Shown: positions 24,032 to 31,495 of the stretch, piece by piece | Layout: every line of letters begins with the position of its first letter | Numbering within the stretch: the stretch's first letter is position 1 | Assembly: GCA_031270685.1 (NCBI GenBank) | Contig: JAISXA010000069.1 | Coordinates: 1 to 51,765 of the forward strand | Direction of reading: 5' to 3' | Source of the DNA: Planctomycetota bacterium | Lineage (GTDB): Bacteria; Planctomycetota; SZUA-567 | DNA length: 51,765 bases | Notes under the pieces: model-generated | The model's database searches: none | What the model was told of the DNA's origin: nothing | Seen by the model: only the letters and a program-made list of their open reading frames with translations | Position numbers and translations under genes: made by a program

Positions 24032-25033
24032 TCAACCCGCGGTGGGATCGTCCTTGTCCTTCTCGCGCGGCTTGCCGATATCCATCGGCGGCAGGTACTT
24101 CACGATCAACCGCCGCTCGCCGTCATGCGAGCCGACCCAAAACTTGTGCCGATGCCCCCGCCGCACGTGCGGCGACTTCTTGCCGCCGCCGCCCGCGGCC
24201 GACTGGTACACGGCTCTTATCTGCCGGCCCAGTTTCATGCCCACCCGCCAGATGCGCGGCTTCGCCGGCGCCCGCCGCGCCGTTACGCCCCTGGGCGGCG
24301 TGCGGGGATAGGGCTTTGCGCCAGCCCGCGCCTGTTCGTCGTACATCTCCGGCTTGTCGGTGCAAAGGTACACCACCAGCGGCAGCAATCGTGCCGCCGC
24401 GTCGACGAATACGTCGACCGCGTTCGCCTTCATCTCGACGGACAGGGGCATCTCGAACCACGGCGCCATCCGCGCCGCCTCGCCGACGATGGCGTCTATC
24501 GTCTGGCGCAACGTGGGATAAGCCAGGGGCAGCGGCAGCACGGATATCGCGTCGTCCAGGTCCAGGGTCATCCGCAGCTCGGGGATCCCGGCGTTCATGT
24601 CGTAATCCAGATAGACGTACACGCCGTGCACGATGTCGCCCGCCATCCTGAACCCGGGCGTGGCGATGTACGGGCAGCACTCGGGCAATCGCAACAACAC
24701 CTCCACCGGCAGCTCTTCATCGCTGAAAGGCTCGTCCATCAGTTCTTCGTACAAGCCCGGATGGTACTGGTAGACGGACTGGCAATAACGCCAGCTGCCA
24801 AGCGCGGCGAACCGCGCCGCCTTCTTGAACGGCTCCAGCGAGTCCGGCAGCTTGCCCGGCTCGACCGACACCCCGGCGCAGGCAAGCCAGCCGCCCACCG
24901 GCAACAGGCACCAGTCGGGCCAATCCGGGGCGCCGGGCTTGCCCTTCTCGGCGATCATGTAGTCCGCGGCCCGCCACGCGTCCGGCGGCATTTCCGCCAG
25001 GGCGCGGGCGGGGCGGGTGCGTTCGGGATTCAT
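24032..25033 (-). CDS. AcrVA2-family protein
   Basis: 333 aa, start MNPERTRPARALAEMPPDAW. Matches the AcrVA2 layout as I know it: a helical N-terminal region with WCLLPVGGW; a middle with LLRLPECCPYIATPG and VHGVYVYLDYDMN; then LLPLVVYLCTDKPEM; and a C-terminal block SPHVRRGHRHKFWVGSHDGE followed by RRLIVKYLPPMDIG. The HVRRGH-x-H-x-x-W block is the family's strongest signature. AcrVA2 of Moraxella lowers Cas12a production by acting on nascent Cas12a and its mRNA. Homologues occur widely in mobile elements of hosts without type V systems, so the target here is open. It ends the minus-strand operon 25453-24032. Confidence 0.8.
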   Translation of the reverse strand: MNPERTRPARALAEMPPDAWRAADYMIAEKGKPGAPDWPDWCLLPVGGWLACAGVSVEPGKLPDSLEPFKKAARFAALGSWRYCQSVYQYHPGLYEELMDEPFSDEELPVEVLLRLPECCPYIATPGFRMAGDIVHGVYVYLDYDMNAGIPELRMTLDLDDAISVLPLPLAYPTLRQTIDAIVGEAARMAPWFEMPLSVEMKANAVDVFVDAAARLLPLVVYLCTDKPEMYDEQARAGAKPYPRTPPRGVTARRAPAKPRIWRVGMKLGRQIRAVYQSAAGGGGKKSPHVRRGHRHKFWVGSHDGERRLIVKYLPPMDIGKPREKDKDDPTAG

Positions 25034-25042
25034 TTCGCGCCT

Positions 25043-25453
25043 TTATCCCGCGAACCAGACCGACTTGTCGTCCATTTCAATGAAATGGGTGTAGCCGCCG
25101 CGCACGGTGCGGCGCACCTCCACAATCTTCTTGCCCTTCATGACCTTGCTCAGCCTGTCCGGGCCGGGGCCAAGCATATAGCGGTCGCCACGCGGCTCGG
25201 GGCCGCCCATGGTGACGGACCAGGTCGCCTCGGTGACCTTCGGATCGCGCGCCACCAGGGCCGCGATCTCGTCGGCGTCAAGCGGGCCATCCTCGGCATA
25301 GCCAGTCATGCCGCACTTGGGGCAATGCAGCCAATGCCCGGTCGCCTCGGCCATCGTGTTCAACTCCCGCACCAGGTCCGTCCTGCAATAGGGGCAGGCC
25401 TTAGTTCCCTCCGGGTATTTAATGCATAGCGGATCGTCAAGCGCCTTTGCCAT
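25043..25453 (-). CDS. Zinc-ribbon protein, Lar-like N-terminus
   Basis: 136 aa, start MAKALDDPLCIKYPEG after AGGAGG. Residues about 20-50 hold CPYC and, after 22 residues, CPKCG, a two-knuckle zinc ribbon like that of restriction-alleviation protein Lar and other small phage proteins. The C-terminal part (VEVRRTVRGGYTHFIEMDD) is beta-rich. The next gene starts 10 bases downstream, so it is co-transcribed with the AcrVA2-family gene and may be another counter-defence factor. Function inferred only from fold and context. Confidence 0.7.
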   Translation of the reverse strand: MAKALDDPLCIKYPEGTKACPYCRTDLVRELNTMAEATGHWLHCPKCGMTGYAEDGPLDADEIAALVARDPKVTEATWSVTMGGPEPRGDRYMLGPGPDRLSKVMKGKKIVEVRRTVRGGYTHFIEMDDKSVWFAG

Positions 25454-25462
25454 AAATCCTCC

Positions 25463-26014
25463 TTACAGTTCGTTATCGTTTATCTCGGGCCAGGGCTCGG
25501 CATGCCGCGCCTTCTCGTGGACGGCGGAGCGAATCCCGGCCAGCACCACCTCAAGGTCGACATGCGCATCGGCCACGCCCGCGGCGGCCTGCGCCACCCC
25601 GGATGCCGCATAGTAATCAGTCGAAAAATCGACATGCTTCTCGGCCGCGACAATCGCGGCCCACACGGCGCCCTTTTCGGCCGCTCCAGGGGCGTACCGG
25701 CTCTTGCCGGCGGCGGCATCCCCGGCGTAAACATAATCCCCGGTCTTCGGCTCGCGCAAGGCGTCATGCGCCTCGTGCCAGGCGTAGTTGCCGGCGTCAA
25801 GCGCGTTGGTCCGGGCGTCCTCGAGCTCGTCATCGTTGATCTCGCCGCGCAGCCACTTCCGCGCCGCCTCGACGGCGGCCCTGGGCCTGTCGTCGTCGCG
25901 GATCAGCGTCTCGTAGATCGGCAGCGCGCGCTCAACGCAATCGCAGGCGTAAGCGCGCTTGCGCGCCTCGGCCGCGACATCGTCGGCAAGCGCCGCACCC
26001 GTATCGTTCGCCAT
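25463..26014 (-). CDS. 'Putative immunity protein' family helical protein
   Basis: 183 aa from MANDTGAALADDVAAEARK with GGGAGATACC just before; the in-frame ATG five codons upstream lacks a ribosome-binding site. CDCVERALPIYE followed by DDRPRAAVEAARKWLRGEI is the hallmark of the bacterial 'putative immunity protein' (Imm5-like) family. The C-terminal half is Ala-rich helices with DFSTDYYAASGVAQAAAGVA. First of a three-gene minus-strand operon. Such proteins are common in phages and polymorphic-toxin loci; the partner is unknown here. Confidence 0.72.
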   Translation of the reverse strand: MANDTGAALADDVAAEARKRAYACDCVERALPIYETLIRDDDRPRAAVEAARKWLRGEINDDELEDARTNALDAGNYAWHEAHDALREPKTGDYVYAGDAAAGKSRYAPGAAEKGAVWAAIVAAEKHVDFSTDYYAASGVAQAAAGVADAHVDLEVVLAGIRSAVHEKARHAEPWPEINDNEL

Positions 26015-26101
26015 GGTATCTCCCTTCATAAAAACGGTGAGATGGATGCAACCGAAGTCGCGCCCATCTCACCGGCAAACCAGTTTTTCGTCAATTGAAA
26101 T

Positions 26102-26123
26102 CCGGTACAGACGTCCGTACCGG
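26102..26123. repeat. Dispersed palindrome, copy 6
   Basis: CGGTACAGACGTCCGTACCG with flanking C/G, identical to copy 5; placed just after the stop codon (126129 side) of the gene whose end is at 26129. Confidence 0.7.
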
Positions 26124-26128
26124 CCGAT

Positions 26129-26743
26129 CTACTCCCATTCCTCGACGGCGAACTTGCCGAACACGCCCCGGAAGGTGCCGATGCCGATCGCCAGGCCGCC
26201 CTCCTCGAACAGATTCCGGATCTCCTGCTCCTTGATTTCCTTATTCGGGAGGATGGACAGGGTAAAGGACAGCGACCACGGCAGGGGCAGCACCGGCCGT
26301 TCCTTGGGGTTCGGAATGCCCCTCTCCAGGCGGGCGACGTTGCGATACAGGTAGAGCCCAGACCGCGGCTCAAGGTCGTCGCCGAAGGCGCCGACCTCGA
26401 TCGGCTTGCCGTCCCTGAGAAATGGGATGTATTGCGGATGGGCAGCCTCGCTCTTGACCGTCACGAACGACAGGCAGGCGTTCGCTATCTTCTTGAACAG
26501 CCGGGCGTCGCGCAGCCGCTTGGGCGCCGAATTGGTGTTGTGCGCGGTAAGAAATGAAACAATGTTCACGGCCGGGAGACACAAAATATTGCTGCCGGGG
26601 GACAGGTAGATTTTCTGGCTCCAGAGCAACTTGGTATCGTTGTCGCCGGCGTACCGGTCAAACATGACATCGGTCAAGCCACAAAGAGTGACACGCCTCG
26701 TAACCTTTTCCAAACGAGTATCGGACTTCACACTACGCGCCAT
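26129..26743 (-). CDS. Conserved phage-type protein of unknown function
   Basis: 204 aa from MARSVKSDTRLEKVTRR. AAGGAAGG lies some 10-17 bases upstream; the longer frame starting near 26833 runs through the leader hairpin and was not used. Contains NIVSFLTAHNTNSAPKRLRD, IPFLRDGKPIEVG, NVARLERGIPNPKERPVLPL and a conserved C-terminus EGGLAIGIGTFRGVFGKF. I recall similar sequences in tailed phages and integrated elements, always unnamed. No enzyme motif visible. Single gene with its own leader, between the repeat array and the acr operon. Confidence 0.75.
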   Translation of the reverse strand: MARSVKSDTRLEKVTRRVTLCGLTDVMFDRYAGDNDTKLLWSQKIYLSPGSNILCLPAVNIVSFLTAHNTNSAPKRLRDARLFKKIANACLSFVTVKSEAAHPQYIPFLRDGKPIEVGAFGDDLEPRSGLYLYRNVARLERGIPNPKERPVLPLPWSLSFTLSILPNKEIKEQEIRNLFEEGGLAIGIGTFRGVFGKFAVEEWE

Positions 26744-26772
26744 AGCCAAGTATCCTTCCTTGAAAAGAATGA

Positions 26773-26791
26773 GGCGGGCCTGACGCCCGCC
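26773..26791 (-). promoter_or_regulatory. Leader hairpin before the 26743 gene
   Basis: GGCGGGC and GCCCGCC pair over a 5-nt loop (GTCAG read on the coding strand), followed on that strand by TCATTCTTTTC and AAGGAAGG. Same position relative to the start codon as the attenuator-like hairpins of the plus-strand units, but without the C-run in the loop. Confidence 0.5.
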
Positions 26792-27346
26792 CAATCGAAC
26801 AATGAATCGTTGATTAGTCGCAACCCGCGACACTTCGTGGAATGAATTGCTGCGCTACATCGCTGTTTGGTTCAAATTAAATGAAAGCCTTGCCGTGCGT
26901 CGCACCGCCGAGCCAAGCCTTGCCCGGCCAGACCCTGCCATGCCGCGCAATGCCGCGATGAAATGTCATCTATCAAACTTGAATGCGATCAAAATGACCT
27001 TGCCATGCGGCGCCTCGCCTCTCGGCGCACCGCCGCGCCTCGCCCAGCGCTGTATTATGTCGAATACGATCAAAAAAATCCTTGCCATGCTTTGCCCAGC
27101 CGCACCATACCCCGCCAAGCCCTGCCTTGCCGCGCCCCGCAGCGCCAAGCGCTGTCCAGCCGTTACTGAATGCCATCAAATTAAATCCTTGCCTTGCAAT
27201 GCCTTGCATTGCCTCTCCGAGCCTGGCCACGCCCTGCCGCGCCCAACTTAAATATCATAAAATCGCCCACGCCTCGCATCGCGTTGCCATGCAGAGCCCT
27301 GCACCGCCTTACCTTGCAAAGCCCCGCCCTGCCTCGCCATAAAACT

Positions 27347-27366
27347 TCGGTACAGATACCCGTACC
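27347..27366. repeat. Dispersed palindrome, copy 7 (degenerate)
   Basis: CGGTACAGATACCCGTACCG: outer arms conserved, centre changed. Between repeat-array units. Confidence 0.6.
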
Positions 27367-27375
27367 GTTGAAGCC

Positions 27376-27396
27376 GCCGGTACAGACGCCTGTACA
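27376..27396. repeat. Dispersed palindrome, copy 8 (degenerate)
   Basis: CGGTACAGACGCCTGTACAT; right arm eroded. Ten bases after copy 7. Confidence 0.55.
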
Positions 27397-27523
27397 TACA
27401 TCCGCACCGTCCTACCTAAATGCGATCAAAATGGAGCCCATGCCTTGCTGCGCCGCGCCGCGCCCCGCCCTGCCCAGCCAGGCGACGCCCCGCCCGGCGC
27501 CGATCAAATACGGGCTGTATTAA

Positions 27524-27546
27524 CCCGATACAGACATCCGTACCGG
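27524..27546. repeat. Dispersed palindrome, copy 9 (degenerate)
   Basis: CCGATACAGACATCCGTACC with flanking bases; sits eight bases before a TGCGATCAAAAT core. Confidence 0.55.
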
Positions 27547-27858
27547 GTTTGAATGCGATCAAAATATCCTCGCCAAGCCCCGTGGCGCCGCGCAGCGCCC
27601 CGCGCAGCCTTGCCGTGCCCAACCTGGCAACGCAGTGCCTCGATCAAATGCGATCAAAATATCCTTGCCGTGCCACGCGCCGCAGAGCAGTGCCACGCCG
27701 GGCTACGCCACGCCCCACCGTACCACGCCGGGTTATGACTTGTAACAAAACCTCGGAATGCGATCAAAATATCCTTGCCGTGCCGTGCACCGCAGCGCCG
27801 AGCTCAACCACGCCCCGCCCAACCACGCCCGGCGCCGCCTTGCCCCGCTGCAAAACTT

Positions 27859-27878
27859 CGGTACAGACGTCTGTACCG
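27859..27878. repeat. Dispersed palindrome, copy 10 (perfect)
   Basis: CGGTACAGACGTCTGTACCG, perfect 20-bp palindrome, preceded by AAAACTT as at copy 7. Confidence 0.7.
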
Positions 27879-28200
27879 TACCATGTGTGTTTGAATGCGA
27901 TCGAAGTGGAACCCTTGCCATGCTTTGCCCGACCGCGCCCTGCCTCGCCATGCAATGCCCCGCAAAGCCGAACCAAGCCGCGCCCTGCACCGTATTAAAA
28001 CCTCAAATGCGATCGAAATGGAACCCATGCCAAGCAATGCGCCGCCTGGCCACGCCCAGCCTCGCCGAGCAACGCCCTGCCTCGCCGGGCCACGTCAATA
28101 CGGTCAAAATAAAACCCATGCCAAGCAATGCGTCGCCCAACCGAGCCGCACGCTGCCTCGCGGCGCCCTGCCATACCGGGCCATGTTCTGCCGCAAAACC

Positions 28201-28220
28201 CGGTGCGTCCGTCCGTACCG
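28201..28220. repeat. Dispersed palindrome, copy 11 (degenerate)
   Basis: CGGTGCGTCCGTCCGTACCG; followed by TTGAAGCCG as at copy 7. Closes the pentamer array. Confidence 0.55.
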
Positions 28221-28231
28221 TTGAAGCCGTA

Positions 28232-28579
28232 TCAGTCTCTGACCTTCCGAACTTCGTCGGCAAGGTGGTCGACCTCCTGAACGATATGCACCCTGTAATC
28301 GCCCTTCGGAAGCTTTACCACATTGTGTTCCTGGTGCTCGACAGTGACCTCGTCGCCGATCACCGAGCAGTAGAGCACGCCGTCCTTCTCGTAGACCTGG
28401 ATGTCGTCGTCCGCCACCGCGGAATGATGATGCCCGGTCATTTCGCCCTCAGCGAAGATGTAGCGCCCGTTCTTGGGCTGCACCGGCTTCCCGCCGCCCG
28501 GGATGATGTCCTCGGTGACGAGCTTGTTGTCCTGCCTGAAAAACTGCACATCGCCCTGCTGAATCAATTCGATATCCAT
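28232..28579 (-). CDS. Small protein of the DUF6745 neighbourhood (HxEH-LP-G-Y type)
   Basis: 115 aa, start MDIELIQQGDVQFF after GAAAGGAATTAAG. Conserved pattern: QGDV near the start, GRYIFAEGEMTGHHHS in the middle, EKDGVLYCSVIGD, then VEHQEHNVVKLPKGDYRVHI and a C-terminal Q-E-x-D...VRKVRD. I recall proteins with AEGE-TGH, HEEH, LP-G-Y and REYD as frequent neighbours of DUF6745 genes in phages and plasmids of many phyla. Here it lies about 150 bases after the last array gene and probably belongs to the same system. Biochemical role unknown; the conserved His residues could bind metal. Confidence 0.75.
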   Translation of the reverse strand: MDIELIQQGDVQFFRQDNKLVTEDIIPGGGKPVQPKNGRYIFAEGEMTGHHHSAVADDDIQVYEKDGVLYCSVIGDEVTVEHQEHNVVKLPKGDYRVHIVQEVDHLADEVRKVRD

Positions 28580-28732
28580 CTTAATTCCTTTCAATAGAAG
28601 CGTGCCCGCGCAACATGCGCGGGCCTTTAAAATAACCCAATGAAACACCCAAAATCAAAGCCTTTACCACGATTTTTTACCGCTGTCCGCCTATCTCGTT
28701 TGCCCGCCCATCGTTGACGGCGCCGGGACAAA

Positions 28733-28810
28733 TCATAGTGCGGCGGCGTTGATCATCTCATATTGGACTTCGCTTCGAATATGTTCCCTGCGCGCCACAC
28801 CCATATTCAT
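28733..28810 (-). CDS. Array gene 56: 25-residue terminal peptide
   Basis: MNMGVARREHIRSEVQYEMI plus NAAAL. Its ATG overlaps the stop of gene 55 as ATGA and is preceded by GAAAGG. Much shorter than any other member: probably a truncated gene at the 3' end of the array, or a true mini-peptide. Confidence 0.5.
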   Translation of the reverse strand: MNMGVARREHIRSEVQYEMINAAAL

Positions 28811-29040
28811 CCTTTCAAGCAGGCGCAGCGCACGCCGTCGGCGATCCAGCGCGCGGCCGCCACGTCGGCGCCGCCATCGCCGTTGATCATGTTCGCTCCG
28901 TCGTACACCGAGAAATAGACGCCCGCCGTGGCCAAATCGAAAACGGCCTTCCGCACCGGGCATTTAACCCCGCGCTGAACCCGCATTGAGACATCCAGAT
29001 CCAAGGTGGCAAGCCGCGCCATATTCAAATCCATAGTCAC
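28807..29040 (-). CDS. Array gene 55
   Basis: 77 aa, MTMDLNMARLATLDLDVSMR. Few tetrads (DVSM-RVQR-GVKC-PVRK-AVFD) followed by GVYFSVYDG and a C-terminal AARWIADGVRCACLKG. The C-terminal A-W-I-x-D-x-V resembles genes 53 and 54. ATGA overlap with gene 54. Confidence 0.65.
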   Translation of the reverse strand: MTMDLNMARLATLDLDVSMRVQRGVKCPVRKAVFDLATAGVYFSVYDGANMINGDGGADVAAARWIADGVRCACLKG

Positions 29041-29312
29041 CCTCCCAAATCGGCATTGCTCACGCTTTCAGCGAGCCAGTTCGCGGCGCCGCGCGTGATG
29101 GTGTCATGGACGATGCCGCGCCAATACGCATTGTCCTTGACGATATTGGAAACAGCGTCATGTACGGCGACATGCACCTCGTCGGCCACCGCCTCGCTGA
29201 CCGCGTCGCCATAGGCCCTGATCACGGGCCTTTCAACCTCGTTTAGAACCCGGTGGAACACCCCGGCGCTTACGCTGTCGTACGCGGCATCCCAAATCGG
29301 ATCGAGCGTCAC
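29037..29312 (-). CDS. Array gene 54: long tetrad-repeat protein
   Basis: 91 aa with one of the clearest tetrad series: SVSA-GVFH-RVLN-EVER-PVIR, then AVSE-AVAD-EVHV-AVHD-AVSN-IVKD. About 13 four-residue units, then TRGAANWLAESVSNADLGG, which matches the C-terminus of gene 53. Four-base overlaps on both sides. Confidence 0.72.
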   Translation of the reverse strand: MTLDPIWDAAYDSVSAGVFHRVLNEVERPVIRAYGDAVSEAVADEVHVAVHDAVSNIVKDNAYWRGIVHDTITRGAANWLAESVSNADLGG

Positions 29313-29632
29313 GGCCCTGCCTCCAAATCGGCCTGAAGCACGTTATCGGAGATCCAGCCGAACGCCACCATGTCGGCGGAACTGCCGTCATCCGTGAGCA
29401 AGGCGCGGTGCGCCGCCACGTGAACGGATTCATTGACCGCATCGCGTATCGCCGTACCCACCGGCACCTCGACACCGCGCTCGACCCGCTCGGCCACATC
29501 CCAATAAGCGTTGGCGTTGACCGTATCCCGCCTCAATAGCTTCAGCTTTCGCGGTATAAAGATATTGCCAAGCCCCATGTTCACCCTTTCAACGCGATGC
29601 GCCGCGTTCCAAACGTAATCGCTACTGTTCAT
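29309..29632 (-). CDS. Array gene 53: largest array protein
   Basis: 107 aa. Begins MNSSDYVWNAAHRVERVNMG, has a basic insertion (FIPRKLKLLRRD), then tetrads DVAE-RVER-GVEV-PVGT-AIRD-AVNE-SVHV-AAHR and a tail VAFGWISDNVLQADLEAG shared with genes 50, 54 and 55. Shows that array proteins have a variable repeat part and a common tail type. Confidence 0.7.
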   Translation of the reverse strand: MNSSDYVWNAAHRVERVNMGLGNIFIPRKLKLLRRDTVNANAYWDVAERVERGVEVPVGTAIRDAVNESVHVAAHRALLTDDGSSADMVAFGWISDNVLQADLEAGP

Positions 29633-29862
29633 GCTGTTATTCCTTCAGTCGAGCGGATAACGGCGCCGGCGATCTCGTGGAGCACGGCATCCCCGCTAAG
29701 CCCGTTATGCCTGGGGATGGCGCTGCGCACCGCGATCGAAACATCCGCATCGACCGCGATGCCGACGGCGACATCGACCGAATGCTCGGTCCCGCGCCAG
29801 ACCTCGTAGCATACATCGTAACTCACGGCGACACGCGCCGGGTTGGACGCATCCTCGATCAT
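29629..29862 (-). CDS. Array gene 52
   Basis: 77 aa. Tetrads RVAV-SYDV-CYEV, then SVDV-AVGI-AVDA-DVSI-AVRS-AIPR in the middle; C-terminus VLHEIAGAVIRSTEGITA. ATGA overlap with both neighbours. Confidence 0.68.
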   Translation of the reverse strand: MIEDASNPARVAVSYDVCYEVWRGTEHSVDVAVGIAVDADVSIAVRSAIPRHNGLSGDAVLHEIAGAVIRSTEGITA

Positions 29863-30068
29863 AAGCGCTCCTGTTCCACCCCAATGACGCCCGCGCGAAC
29901 CATGCGCTTGGCGCGGGTCGTCTTGCCGTCGATAACGACGCCGCAGACCGCGGCGTCCACCAGAACGTTCGCCTGCCTGGCGGCGGCACAGCTGATCCGC
30001 ATGCGCAAGTTGCGCATGGCGTCGCCGACAGCGCCCTCCACGCCCACCGCATCTTCAACCATAGTCAT
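29859..30068 (-). CDS. Array gene 51
   Basis: 69 aa; ATG at 30068 overlaps the stop of gene 50, and a second ATG two codons on is possible. Repeats are weaker (VEDA-VGVE-GAVG-DAMR, LVDA-AVCG-VVID), with a basic centre. Confidence 0.62.
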   Translation of the reverse strand: MTMVEDAVGVEGAVGDAMRNLRMRISCAAARQANVLVDAAVCGVVIDGKTTRAKRMVRAGVIGVEQERL

Positions 30069-30325
30069 CCCTCCAGCTCAGCGCCGCAAACATCACCCTT
30101 GATCCAGCGATAGATGTCGTTATCGACGGTGCCAAGGCGCGCCTTGCGCAGGATGTCGTGATCGACGGGGCCGGAGAGCGGCTTGTAGCGGGGTCCATAC
30201 TCGATCCTGGCGGCGATGCGGCTTACGCCCGCTTTGGCGTAACGCAGATACCGCTGTTTCACGTCGTAAAGCGCAGCATTCCGGACCAGACCCATCGCCC
30301 CGGCCGCTTCATCAACCTCGCACAT
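30065..30325 (-). CDS. Array gene 50
   Basis: 86 aa, MCEVDEAAGAMGLVRNAALY. Central YGPRYKPLSGPVDHDILRKA, C-terminal GTVDNDIYRWIKGDVCGAEL, the tail type of genes 53-55. First array gene after the DUF6745 gene; the palindrome pair at 30341 lies in the gap. Confidence 0.65.
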   Translation of the reverse strand: MCEVDEAAGAMGLVRNAALYDVKQRYLRYAKAGVSRIAARIEYGPRYKPLSGPVDHDILRKARLGTVDNDIYRWIKGDVCGAELEG

Positions 30326-30340
30326 CGCACTCCTCCAATC

Positions 30341-30374
30341 GCGTACGGACGCCTGTACCGGCGTCCGTACGCGG
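30341..30374. repeat. Dispersed palindrome, copy 12 (two fused half-copies)
   Basis: GCGTACGGACGCCTGTACCG continuing into GCGTCCGTACGC: three arms in a row, between the DUF6745 stop codon and array gene 50. The only copy inside the array. Confidence 0.65.
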
Positions 30375-30382
30375 CCACGGCT

Positions 30383-31495
30383 TCAGGTCAGCTGGGTCGG
30401 GGTAAGGGCGCTGCCGTTGCGCCAGACGAGTGCGTCGGCGACCGTTTTGGTGCCCACGGGCACGCCCTCGAGGTGCCAGGTCCCGGTGGAGGGGTTGATC
30501 ATCTTGAGGTAGGGCCGCTTGCCGGTCTGCCCCTTGAGATCGACCATCCACAAATCATAGTCGCCATTGGTGTCGACGGTCTCGGCGCCGCAGGCCTGGG
30601 CGATGCGCTCGATGCCGACCTTGCGGATGAACACCTGGCGCACCTCGGCGTTCGCGATCTCCGCGAAGCGGGCGGGATCGATGGCGCTTTCGGACGTCAG
30701 GGCGAGCCACTCGGGCACCCTGACCCCGTTCAGGGCGTAGATCGAGAAGCCGTCGCAATACTGCACCGCCGCCTTGCCGTCGGCGTGCAGCCGCCCGGTG
30801 GAATCCCGCAGGATGTGCTCGGGGCGCCTGGAGACGACCACGATGTCGGTCAGCGGCCACACCCCGCCGAAATTGATCTGGTCGTTGATGACCCAGGCGG
30901 GCGGCAATTCGAGGCCCAGGACCTCCTGGTAGTAGTTGTACCAGGCGGTGTAATAGCTCATCCACTGCCCGTCGAGATAGGGCCACACGCCCTTGGCGTT
31001 CGCCAGGCTCTCCCTGGCCTTCTGGGCGACGGTTTCCCTTGTATTGGCCGAGGAGCCGCGCCTGAGGGCCCCCAGCACGGCGTCGATGACCGTGTCGGTG
31101 ACGCCGAACTTGGCCTTGTCGTCGATCCGGCCGGCGACGGTTTTCAGGACGATGTCGGCCGCGTTGACCTTGGCCGTCGCCTTGCCGTCCATGTCGCGCC
31201 AGATGCTGTCGGCGCTCATGTAGGCGGTGGACACCGCGGAAGCCGTCAGCGGGCTGCCGACGACGATGGTGCGCTTGTACGGCCGGTTGAGGAAGCCCAT
31301 CAGCCGCTCGGAATAAACCGCCGCCCCCTTGTCGTCGATCGGCGCGCAGGACAACCCGGCGTCGATGCCCCACTGGGCGTAATCCTTCATCTTCTCGCGC
31401 TGCTCCGCCGTCAGCGAGGTGATCTTGGCCTTGGGCGCCTCCTTCGCTTCCTGCACCACAACGCCTTTATTTTCCTTCGTGCTTTTCTTAGCCAT
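30383..31495 (-). CDS. DUF6745 domain protein
   Basis: 370 aa from MAKKSTKENKGVVVQEAKEA; its first eight bases overlap array gene 49. The order matches DUF6745: LTAEQREKMKDYAQWGIDAG, VVGSPLTASAV, a variable middle (about residues 95-160), QWMSYYTAWYNYYQEVLGL, WPLTDIVVVSRRPEHI, RDSTGRLHADGKAAVQYCDG, YALNGVRVPEWLAL, ANAEVRQVFIRKVGIERI, and a C-terminal VPVGTKTVADALVWRNG. In most family members I recall, the variable middle is a long run of S-V-x-x tetrads; here only TDTV-IDAV-LGAL remains, while free tetrad proteins surround the gene. Function of the family is unknown. Confidence 0.85.
   Translation of the reverse strand: MAKKSTKENKGVVVQEAKEAPKAKITSLTAEQREKMKDYAQWGIDAGLSCAPIDDKGAAVYSERLMGFLNRPYKRTIVVGSPLTASAVSTAYMSADSIWRDMDGKATAKVNAADIVLKTVAGRIDDKAKFGVTDTVIDAVLGALRRGSSANTRETVAQKARESLANAKGVWPYLDGQWMSYYTAWYNYYQEVLGLELPPAWVINDQINFGGVWPLTDIVVVSRRPEHILRDSTGRLHADGKAAVQYCDGFSIYALNGVRVPEWLALTSESAIDPARFAEIANAEVRQVFIRKVGIERIAQACGAETVDTNGDYDLWMVDLKGQTGKRPYLKMINPSTGTWHLEGVPVGTKTVADALVWRNGSALTPTQLT

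Larger units (their letters stand above)
26890..28200. repeat. Array of TGCGATCAAAAT cores and degenerate CCNNG pentamers
   Basis: About 1.3 kb without a gene. Cores related to TGCGATCAAAAT start at 26984, 27065, 27171, 27253 (weak), 27421, 27554, 27649, 27759, 27895, 28008 and 28099, about 75-170 nt apart. Each is followed by runs of five-base units fitting CCNNG (CCTTG, CCATG, CCGCG, CCAAG, CCCTG) with free central bases. The five-base period rules out ordinary coding. The other strand reads GGNNN repeatedly, a two-tetrad G-quadruplex pattern. Five copies of the dispersed palindrome lie between units. Iteron, partition or packaging function is conceivable; nothing is established. Confidence 0.8.

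Noticed and set aside
26890-28200. CRISPR array
   Set aside because: Core repeats are about 12 nt and imperfect, spacing varies from 75 to 170 nt, and the 'spacers' share one low-complexity pentamer pattern; no cas genes are near.
26847-28230. Several overlapping open frames of 60-190 codons in the pentamer array
   Set aside because: They are Ala/Pro/Arg/Cys-rich by-products of the CCNNG texture in all frames and carry no start signals.
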